Source: Hydractinia symbiolongicarpus
Taxonomy: Eukaryota > Cnidaria > Hydrozoa > Anthoathecata > Hydractiniidae
Assembly (NCBI RefSeq): GCF_029227915.1
Contig: NC_079888.1
Coordinates: forward strand, 4,787,001 to 4,847,000
Direction of reading: 5' to 3'
DNA length: 60,000 nucleotides
Of the stretch, positions 1-12,200 are shown piece by piece. Position 1 is the first letter of the stretch. Each line of letters starts with the position of its first letter. The notes below the pieces were generated by a model. That model was not told the DNA's origin and searched no databases. It saw only the letters and a program-made list of their open reading frames with translations. The position numbers and the translations under genes were made by a program.

Positions 1-233
1 ATCCCTCAAAAAAGCCTCCGCATTTCAGCACTTTTTGTAGGCTTCGCAAACGGGGGTTTAACGTCCAACTTGCTTCACTTGTAGAAAAAACTTTGTTTGG
101 GAGAGTTAGACCACAGGTATTTTAAAAAATGCTACTCAGGGCGTATAATGAGACTCGGATTCCAAAGGCAAATATAAGTAACCTGTTGATGAAAAAATTG
201 AGTATTAAATTTTTACTAGGTCAACATTCTTAC
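1..233. other. Partial intron of the ABCB gene
   Basis: No exon or repeat with recognisable similarity was seen. It follows the exon 19 donor and continues beyond the left edge. The intron at 432-1318 (887 bp) likewise shows only AT-rich sequence. Confidence 0.5.
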
Positions 234-3200
234 CACAGCTCCACCAGCAACGTCATAAAATCTTTCCAGTAGAGAGACGGAGGTTGACTTTCCGCAACCG
301 CTAGCTCCCACAAATGCCACCATCTGTCCTTGTTGTATTTTCAGGTCTAAACCTTGCAAGACTGGAACATTTGCTCGATTCGGGTAGTGGAATTTAACAT
401 CGGAAAATTCCACATTTCCATTAATTTCATCCTAAGAAAATTATTGTATGTTTAGGCGCGCCGGTGAAACTTCGACTAATGATACAACTTTTTAAAGACT
501 CAAAGGCGCTGTTACCGCAACTTAGAAGTAGCGACTACAGGGTGGGCGGTTTTACTGACACGAAGTGCGACATTAACTTTTCTTTCACAATTCGCGACAC
601 TACAAACAAAAACTAAGTTACATACTTGCAATAAAACTACAGAAACATGTATTTAAATAAAACAAAAATAATTCTGGATGCCTGATGACAAATGACCAAT
701 ACATTCTACATAAATAACAAACGCAAGAAAAACATAAACTTACTAAAACACAAGCTTCCCTAAACTTCACCTATACGTACACACACGGCACAGATACACT
801 GGCGTACAGGAAATTATGCAAGGAAAACATGTCAAATACGCTATACCCAAGAGACAAAACACAATAAAACATAGCACACAAAAAACAAAGACGAACTGAG
901 CGTATGAAAGTATTTACAAAAAAAGCAAAGAAGGAAAACCAGATGCTGCCACGTACAGTTGAGGCCTACTTGCGCTCAATCCGGTAGCAGACGATGTCAA
1001 GAATGATCGAAGCAGAGAATATCACAGCAAGTCAAAGTTGGTACCAATTGGTATTGGTATTAATTCTGGTTAAAGATTTATTTGCAACTATCGTAAGAGA
1101 GCTAAATATCTTCGGAAAAAAACATTGCGGAATAAGAATTGGTTAAAACCTTACTTGTTGCAATTTAACATAATTGTCAACACACTTGAAATATGTCAAA
1201 AATGCAGAAAAATATTGCAAACGGCTCCCATGTTTTATTGGAACTTAACTTTGCAGTTTTGCATCATTTCTTTCCTTAGATATACCAAGATAAAAGCTCC
1301 TGGATAAACAACACAAACCTTGATTCCCTCATTACTGTATGAATCAATAGTTGGGATGCGATCAAATAAATCAAGTATTCTTCCGGCAGCTACTTTTGCT
1401 TTCACATAATCTGGAGCAAACGAAGCTAACTGACCAGCCGTCATAGCACCAAACTGGATTGACATCATAACTCTAAAAAAATTGTGACAAATAAAAAGCT
1501 TCTTGTGAGAAACAGCAGAGACAGACAGAATACAGGTATTACTATTATAGACTAGTCGTTAGTCCGTAGAAGAAGAACTAGTTTACATAGTTTCTGCATT
1601 TGGTATTCCATGTAAATTCATGTAATAAAATTACTCAGCGGGAAGGGGGTCGGAAATAAAACTGTATCGCCACCATTGTACACAGGTGCAGACAACGGTT
1701 GTTAATATACAGACTTTTTCTGAAAAAAGGGAGAACCTTCAATGAGCATAAAAATGAACCTAATATGGTCATATCACAAAATATATAACAGCGTAAATCA
1801 GCAATTAAGTGCCAGCGACTAAGAAAGCTAAAAAATGGGTAGGCAACATATACAATAAATCTAAGAGAAAGTTTAACACGAAATACGTGTATAGTCAATA
1901 AAAAAAGGATTTTACTTGATCATATCCGACATAGTTACTTTGTTTCGTGCATGTAAATAGCCACCCATATAAAACGCTGCAGCATTTGAAAAAAATATAA
2001 TTCCCATGGAAAATCCGAATGACAAGCCAAAGAAATGAGCACTCCTTCTGGACTTCTTGTTAGGACCAAGTATGAGGTGAACATATTTATTGTAGAAATA
2101 GTCTTCTTTGCCAAGAGATGCAACAGTGCGTATTTGCATAATAGCTTCAGTTGCTAACTAAAATCGAAAAAGTTGATAAGAATATATTTCAGGTTATACA
2201 CACCACCATTTTAAATGCTTTTATCTGGTACAACTGTATTAAACATTAAAATATGTTTTTAGCAAGATTTCTGGGAAGCTTTTTTAATTTAATGCTAAAA
2301 CGTAAAATTTGCAATATATGGCGTTTTTATAGTAAATGGCGTTTTTAAGTCAAACATATCTATAGCATTGTGAGAGACAAATAAGTTTTAGGACCAAGTA
2401 TGAGGTGAACATATTTATTGTAGAAACAGTCTTCTTTGCCAAGCATCATTCGTACTCAATATGCCACAAGGAATGGCATATGTTGTATATCAGTAGACAA
2501 ATTGGGTGCACATTTCTTTTGTGGAAGGGTTAGATAAGGTAAGACATTTTACTCTACCTAGACCCATTGATTCTAATTGACAATAGAGTTGGACGTGTCT
2601 TGCACTGGGGTGTCACTTACCGATCCAGCTTCCGATAACAACTTCTGACCATCTGCTGCAAAGCTTGTGTTTAACTTTGTCTGCACAGCACCAGCAAATG
2701 CAATTAAAGGAACAAACGCAAGAATAACTAATGACAACTGCCATGAGTACACAAATGCAATGATAAGAGAAGATAGACCCATAACCAAGACTTGAGTTAA
2801 AGTGTTTAATCTTGTGCTTGTAGCCTACAAAAGAGTTGAGAAGCATTAAACAAACAAATTTACATTTAGGCGATAAATTGTCATTGGTCGTTGCAGCGGT
2901 CGTGGAAGCAACCTCATATACATTATATGGAGGTTGGTACCCATTAACATAAAAGTTGTGAGCGACTGTTGTACAACAATCACTGTCACGACACATATTG
3001 TACACAAGAAATATTGTGAAACAATTGTTTTTTCTCTTTTTTTTTTCTATCTTTCAACAGTTTACACAATAACGTTTGCACACCACTTATGGATTTTAAT
3101 TATCTTTAGTTATCTGCAAAATTGACAAAATCACAAGTTGACAAAAACAAGATCTACGAACCCCTTGCACAGCTGAAGCATCTGACGCAAGACGGGCAGT

Positions 3201-6200
3201 CAAAGCGCCTGTACTGTGCAGCGGAACATCAAAATAACCAATTTCTTGGCGCAGCAATGCTCGAAATGCCATTTCACGAAGTCGGGTTGTGAGAGCTTCA
3301 CCAGCAATAGCAAACATATATTGCTAGAAACAACATTTATCAAATAAGTTTCTATTACACTGGTTGGTAATTCCTAAAAATTCAACAGTCATTCGACTGT
3401 TGACATGTTTCCTGGATCTGAGTTTTGCGCGTAGTTGTTTGCCTGTTAAAATGGAGCAATAAAATTATTTTATTGGGAGTTCAAATACAGCTGTGTGCAA
3501 CAATTTTGAACAGACAATAAGTATTTCATAATCCGTGCATATAATGAGAATTGGGGATATCTTAGTCAAAGTTGGAGTCATTGTAAAATATTACAACATT
3601 GCAATTCAAGAATAAAATAAACTTACTGCAATAAAATATCCAATTCCAATGGAAAAACCCAAAACCATAAACATAATGGACCAAAACTCTGAGTCATGTT
3701 GCATTTTTTTAGGCTGATGCGCCAACGTGAATGACTAAAATGTCAAAAAATCATAAATCAAGATTTCATATACAATTTTTTCCATTATATGTGTTGAGTT
3801 AATTCATGGTTTCGACGAAAAGAATTAAATAAATAAAGAAAGAAAATAAATAAATAAATAAATCAAGATTCAAAACTGTTGCAGAACCAAAAGTTCTACT
3901 AATCACAATGTGTAAGACCGCAAAATTGAAGAGCGAAGAAGCTGCGTAATAATTCAACAAGGCATGATTTGTAAAGATTATACAGAAAATAAACAAGAGT
4001 TAAAAACAGACAAAATAGCCATGAATTCTGTACTATTCAATGCTCATATAGAGAAGCAAAAAGAAATGGTTAATTAACTTATGCTAAAAAGTTTCAGTTT
4101 TTTAAAATGGTCACACCAGGAGCTACTTACCTCTAGGACTTCACTTAGAATAATAGCAAATGCAACCGGCATTGCTCCAGCTACAGCTGCAAATATAACA
4201 CCAACTAACATAAACGGCCATTCTTTTAAATTCATTTTCATAATTCGCCACATGGAAGGGACCTGAGAAGGCTGTTCTTCTTCAATTTCTTCCTAAAATA
4301 TTTAAAAATCATATTTTTGTTATGCTGCAAGTTGTAAAAAAATAAAAATTAATATAATAATAAATTAAAGTACTGAACAAAACAAGGACAAACTTGACAC
4401 TGTGTAAAAATGCATTCATATGTACCTCCTTTACAGACTTTTGTTTCTGCAGAGCAGGCTTTCTTGATGCTCTTCTACTTAATTTGCGCTCCAACTCCTT
4501 GCTTACTTCCTGTTCACTACCATCTGAGATTTGAGAAAATGATCGCAGCATTTTCCGAGCTAGTAATTCCTCTAGAATTGCAGATAAAAACATGTCAAGT
4601 CAACTTTGTATGTTTTTTCTTTTAGCAGTCCGAAAATGTTTGCAACGTTTTAAGGTATTTGTCTTGTGTAGTTTATATAAAAAATTAGAAGTCGTTGGTG
4701 TAATTAACAACTTTATTTACACAAAAGAAAACTTTAATATTTCCTCAACACACATGTTTCAGAACAAGTAAAATACTTTCTATGATTATATCACTTATGA
4801 AAGAAAAAAATTAGAAAGAGAGTTCTTGTTAATCATTACAGTGATTTAATAGAATATTAATTGTTGTATTACAGTTGGTTTAAACATTTTTATATGTATA
4901 TCTGTCAGCGTTTCTCAACTGTCCTAGTAGATACACAAAAGTAGTGATTGTGTAGCACTGTAAAGAAGATATGATTACTAGTTCAATAACCCTACAACAC
5001 AAAAGCATACCTCTTTCTGAATCACTTAAAATAGATGCTAAATCTTTATTTTCGTCATTATCCTCCTCCTCTTCTTGCATTGTTTGTAACATAACCAGTT
5101 TAAAATATTCTCCTCTCTTCGCCATCAATTCTTCATGTTTACCAACCTCTACAATCTGACCCGCTGCAACAACAGCAATCATGGTTGCTTTCCGAATTGT
5201 TGATAGACGATGAGCAATGATAATAGTGGTTCTGCCCTCACTAGCCTGTTATGATATAATACTTTTTCATAAAATTTCAATAATAAACAAAACCTTGGCA
5301 CAAAAGTTCGGGCTTTAAAAACAGTGGATTCAAGATAATGTTTTAATATTTCCCATCAACAGTTTTAATCACAACATAGAATTTTAAAGGGAATTATTCA
5401 AGAATTGTTTAGCGTCAGATGTTAAGGGTGGTATGGTTTTGTGTAATGTCTGCAGCTTGCGCTTTCCATTATACTAATTATGCATCATTCTCTACACTAC
5501 TTTGATCCTATTTGTAATTATTAAAATTTCATATAGTTTCTTACCTTTTCAAGAGCAGCTTGTACTACAGATTCACTTTCTGTATCAAGTGCCGATGTTG
5601 CTTCATCCAACAACAGAATCTTTGGATCTCTCACGAGAGCACGAGCTATTGCAATGCGCTGTTTTTGGCCACCACTGAGCTGTGCGCCACCTTCACCAAC
5701 ATAGGTATCAAATCCCTGTAGAAATATACATTATAAAAAAAACTTTATAAATACAGATCTACCCCCTAAAACAATACTGAATTCCAGCAAAAAGTCCACA
5801 TTTCAGAGGGCGAAAATAATGTGACATACATTAGGTAAAGCGGTTACAAAATTATAAGCATTTGCATTCTTAGCAGCAGCTTCAACCATCTCTTGTGTTG
5901 CATCCGAATGACCCATTCTAATATTATCAGCAATAGATGCATCAAAAAGAACTGGTTCTTGTGACACTACACCAATATGTTTACGTAAGTATCTCACATT
6001 AATATCTTTGATATTGTTGTTATCAATGAGAACCTATGGTAAAAACACATCATAGCGTTACAGTAAATATAAGGAAACAGCAAGAAACGGAGGGCAATAT
6101 GTGTAAACATTATAGTGATATTAGGCCAATTTAACGTTTTCCAGTTTCCCAGAAAAAAAAGAATAATATTGTTAACTACCATTTTTGAATCCTTTCGACT

Positions 6201-9200
6201 AATTTAGACTACTTTGTGGCATTGGCATTGTTAGTGGCATTGTTTGTTAATGCAATGTTGATTAGTTTTCAGTATTTAATTATTATTATTTTTAAAATTT
6301 CAGAAGTACATACACTGCCATCATGCACATCATAAAACCTTTGTACAAGCTTAACTGTTGTTGATTTACCACAACCACTTTCGCCGACAAGAGCACATGT
6401 AGTTCCAGTGGGGATGTGAAGATCTAAGTTTTGTAATATCTAATAAAAAATGATATCATATTACATATATGTATTATGTTTCAAAAAATAATATTATACC
6501 ATGCCCTGGTCTCGCAGATAAATATTGAGGAATTTAGATAACATTTGTAGAATAAGTTCGCGGATTTCAGTGTCTTGAGATAATACCTTAAAAAGTTTTT
6601 TAAGACAGTCTGATTAAACAAAAAGTTTGTAGGGAAATGGCGGAGAAATTTTAGAAGTATATTTAAAAGTATTTTTGTTTATCGTATTTATATGTCATGA
6701 AATTCTAAGTACATGCTTAACATCATCATTTCATATCAAATTTGTGTTATTGTTTTGAAATAAATTTGAATGAGTTCCCATCGATCGAGACATGGTCGAA
6801 TGTAAGTGAAAACCAATTCTCATTAAAACGCTGTCAATCAATTTCGATTGACGTCGATCGATTTGACCACATTTGTTTGAGTGGAAACCCCCCTTTAAAT
6901 TTAATTCTCAAGCAAAAATGTTTACTAACATTGCATCAACTTTTCTTTCCAAAGCTACATCAATAAAATGGATATATAATAGGGTTCTTAAATTTTGAGA
7001 GCTTTTGGTGTTAAAATTTGGGAAAAAACGCTAAAAAACATAAAAACTATCCCTATATTTTAGGAGGAAATAAAGAATTACTGGTAATTTCTAGCACAAC
7101 CTATTTTTAAATGTGATAAAACAAGATAACTAGGTAAAAATAAAAAAGTGTTCACAGGATAAACAATTTTACAAGAATTTAGGAGTGTCCCCAATTTCTT
7201 ATATTACGAGGAAATTTTAGATGTGACCACCCTGTAAAAAGGAAATGTTGTAGAACAACAAGGATCAGCAAATAAGTAAAAACAAATAAACATACCGAAG
7301 AATAAATACACAATTAATGCAACTTACCTTTATATCAGGTCGACTAGGGTAGTTAAATTTACAGTTGATAAAACTGATATCCCCTGATATCTTTGGTTTA
7401 CTGCCTTCTTCACTGAAAGAATCTATAACAGGGCATCTATCCATCAAATTATAAATGTAATATGCTGCTCCTCTTGCTACCATAAATGCCTCAACATTAG
7501 GGCCAACTTGTCCAACTTGTGCTGCTCCAATCAAAACAGAGAAAAACACGATCAAAAGATCTCCACCAGATAATTTACCATCAACAACCAATTCACCTCC
7601 ATACCTATATAGAATATATTGTTTCCGTGTATAAAAATATAACTTTTAATAATCATGGTAAAAGGAATGGGAGTGGGGTGTAGGTGGAGCATTTCTTCCC
7701 CACTTTTTGTTGCTTGCGCTTTGTTTCGTAAATGTCCATATAATTTTCTGGGGGTTAAATTCAAAACTCCTTTTTTTTGCGCTAGTCATACAATTTCAAC
7801 GATCCATAGACGCCATCGATATGAACTAGGGTGGCCCGTGGAAAAAACCATAGGTTTCCCATCCTATTAATACCTAATTGCGCGCATCTCGCTACTTGCA
7901 GTACCGCTTTGAGTGATACAGGCAGAACAGGCAAGCAGGCAGGTAATGTGTGGAGATTTATATACTGAGCAAAATCGTGCATAGGATGTATAGGATATGT
8001 TTTTAACGAGCACTTAAGGAGACATAACGGTTTAAAAACTTTGCTGACGTCAGCAAAGTCTGGCCTAAACTGCAAAAAAATTTTTTTAAATAATTCATAT
8101 ACCTGTTGTCTTCGTCGTATAGATCTTGAAATACAGATTTCAACAGAAAATGGAAAATGTAGAAAATGTATAGGATCATGTACTTTTGACATTTGGTTGT
8201 TGTGGTTTAAAGTTTTTTTGATGACGTCATAAACCCATGCATTTCGAAACGGAATTGGGGACCCAGGTTCAAAAAACTTACCCAAAATGGTGTTAGGTGG
8301 TCCCTAGTGACCCACGCAGTGCAAAATGACTGACGTCACCAACTCGTTTCCAAGTTATTTGGCCTCGCCTCAAAGTTTTAAGTGCACTTCAATGACTTCA
8401 ATAATTTAAAGTAACATATTGACGTTAAAGTAGTGTTATTGACGTCACGCTGTAACATCTGAAAATTTAACATATTAGACATGCATTTTTCAGCATCAAA
8501 GAAAAATGAACAAGTCTCTGCATTATTATAGAGATAGATTGTACTCATATAACATAGTTCCATTTATTCATGGTAACGTGTTTAGTGTATTTTATTTCCA
8601 AGATAAATTCCTCATTTCTTATGGGCACTGTTACAAATAAGGGTCTTACAACATGTCTCAAGCATTTTCATATGTAAGCTTTGTAAGTCTCCCAGATACA
8701 ACACTTGCTTATTAACAATGCACTATAATATAGTGTATTGTTAATAAGCAAGTGTTGTAAGCATTGATAACTCACCAAAAAGCTAAAGCACATAACCCAA
8801 ATATAACTGAATTAAACAGTGCAAAAGCAAAACCACTTGATATTCCTTTCTTGATACCAGCTTTCTCAGCTTCTAACAGCTTGGATTTGTATCTAAAAGT
8901 GTATTTAAAAAAATAGACCTTTGTGCTTGAAATAGGTGTTGATACATATGAAATACTTTATCATAGTATTCTTGCCTTTAAGTTTAAATATCTGTCAAGA
9001 AAATTATTATATTATACATTATAGTGTTATGCATATTTGCAAGAGCTTTTAGGTTTCTTTGCTGCGTGTGTGTAAACTTTCACAGCAAAAGAAAAATGTT
9101 GAAGCAAAATCTGAAAAACTCTAAACTTTATTTTTTCACTTAATCTAACTTCTTTTTGTTTCCATCAAGTGTAAAAGTCACACTTTATTTCTTATCTATG

Positions 9201-12200
9201 CGCAAAAATTTTAACAAGAACCGGCATACCTCTCAATCTCTTTTTCTTCACCACCAAAAGCAACTACAGTTCGAATGGAGCTTAGCACTTCCTCTGCAAT
9301 AGAACCAGCTTTTGCGTAAGCAGTTTGTTCTTCACTTGTTATCATTGCAATCACCTTAAATTACAAAGTGATTTCAATATTTCTTATTCCTTAGAAAGTC
9401 TTTTCATCATCAAATCAATATTAACACATACACCAGTTTTTTTAAAGCTGGTATTAAGGCAGGCGTGCCAACAAGGTATGTTGCATCTTCCAGAATATTT
9501 TGACAAATGATAAAGATGTATAACACTTACTTTTCCTGTGATGTATGCTGCAAAGATCAGCAATGGTGACATCGCCATTATGACAAGAGTCAATTGCCAG
9601 CCATAACCAAACCCTATCGCCAATCCTGCAACCAACATGGCAATAGCTTGCTGCATTGAACCAATTTTATCACCAATTCCATTTTGAATTTTGGTTATAT
9701 CACTAAATTTTAAGAATAGTATGACTAAAAGTTTGAGTGACTTGTCTTCTTTATAATTCAAACCTGATTAGCTGTTCAAATTAATTGAAATACCGTAAAT
9801 CTTCGATTAAGCGCCACCCTGTAATAACAGCCGCACTTTTGAGACTTCATTTTAAATAAACACCACCCTCGAAAAAGTGCCACACCTTAGACTGTAAATG
9901 CAGCATTTATTTGAAGCATTAATTAATAAAAAAGGCTCGATAAGACTATGACGTTACATTTTATAGTGGACCAATTCTTGGCCATTTTTTCTTGTCAAAG
10001 ATATCTTATCAATTTCAACATGACTATATTTTGCTTTTTTCTTTATCAGTTCATGATGTAAAATGTTAGCATCACGTAGTTGCTTGGTAAAGCAGATGAC
10101 TTTCTATTTTTTTAGTAAAAGAGAAAAGATGGATCTGTCTGAAATCTTTAGTTTTTGAATAAGCGCCTCCCTCAAATAAGCGCAGCCCTAGATTAAGTGC
10201 TGCACCAAAAAAGTCGAGTTTGGATTAAGCGCTACAGCACCTAATCGAGGATTTACAGTATATCACATTCCCTTTTCCCTGTAAAATAGTTTGTGGCTAC
10301 CATTTAGTACTATGTTGGCTTCATGCAGGCACACAAAATACAGCTGTTATTGTAGAGAAGAAACTTGTTTACAATGTTTTTATTAATAAAATGATAAAAA
10401 GTATACTAAAATCTATCATTATCTTTCTGAGTTTTTTTTTATATTTTGTTCATTAGCAAAAAAACAGACATATATTTGAATTAGGAATATAAATCCAGTT
10501 TGCAAAAAATGGCTGATTTTTATTTTATTGCAATCATTATAAAAAACATGGACACAAACAATTAATGACAAAATGGGATTCACAAAATTACGATTTTTAA
10601 GAGATATATCCAAGGTGATTCAGAGATTCGCAAATTAAGGCACAATGTGAATCCAGGCATTTAGGACATTATATTGTCATATACGGTCATAAGGATTTGT
10701 TGTGTCACGGGCTAACTATTAAGTTTGGTCAAAATAAAAGATAATAAATATGAAAATGAAAATGAAAAGATCACATAATAGAGCGCAAATTTTAATCCTA
10801 CAAATTTCTAATTGGAACCCTGCAAAAATGTAATATAACTGTATATTCTCATCTTGATTTTTCCATAATGCTGTAACACTTTGACGCAATAACAATTAAC
10901 GTAAAGAAGGATAATTTTTTAAATTCTAAATTGAACTATGTACATACTTACTCAGCTAATCGTGTACTCAACTCTCCTGAGTCAGTTGTATCAAACCAAC
11001 CAATATCCTGACGTAATATAGATTTAAAGCATTGCGTTCGAATTACAAAAGCTTGTCGTATGCTCGCAAACAGCCACAAAGTGTTTTGTAAGTAACCTAA
11101 GACAATTGTTGCAATGGCAACATAGATATAGTAAAAAGCAAATTCCTGCATGGCACCTTCAATGTCTAATGGCTTGTCACTTTCAACATTTATAAAATCG
11201 TTAATTATTTCACCAAACAGAATAAATGAAACAGGTTGAGCAACTCCATTTCCAATTGCAGCTATAGTAGCAATGAACATTAAGAACCAATCCAGTGATG
11301 TAGCATAGCGAAACTAAAGGAACACGCAAATGAACATTATTAGTTCTAATGAAATTTACATGTGTTCATCTTTTTTTAAAAAAGAGTTATAACAGTAATA
11401 GGACTATAATGTTGTTTTGCTAATTAAAATTGTGTCTGCTCTAGTTTATTTATTTGGAAAATAAAAATTTTCTTATTTTGTATTTTTACCTTATGCACAC
11501 AATTTTTTTCATGGATTTCATTAAACATTTCTTAGTTTAGTTTAGCAATATAGTTAATTTCACTCATCCCGTTAAATGTTTCTCTTCACAATTCACACAA
11601 TAATGTCGAGAGCACAAGATTTGTGGATGTTATACATTAAAAACAATCACAAGAGTTTCAACTTTGTTATTATCAATGCAAGTACATTCTAAGGACTACA
11701 AATTAAAAATGTTTTCGTTAAATATTACCCACTGCAAATTTCAAACAAAAAATAATCTTTTTTATTATTTAGTTCAAGTCTGCATTAAAAAAATCATGAT
11801 GAAATCATAATTTTTCTGTTGATGTCATCAAATTTACCATTGTGGACGAAAATTAAACTTTTAATTATTTTTAGAATTAATTTTTAAACATTATAATAAA
11901 TGTCATTTTTGTCAATTGCAATCCAATAATACATGACACACATATAATTGATGGAAACATAAAATTAGTAAGAATTTTCCATTAAAAAAATTGCATTTTA
12001 ATATCTCGCCTGCAAGTCATTAACACGCTTTTTTTACGCACATTTTTTTCTTTTTTAGAAAAACCGCCTTTGGGTGCATTCGAACCCACGATCTCTGGTT
12101 TAATAATCATATTAACCAAATAAACCGGTTCGACGGCTGTTGAATTGACGCAAAATTTGTGAAGTTCCAAAAATAATCCTAATGAATTTTCCCCATTAGT

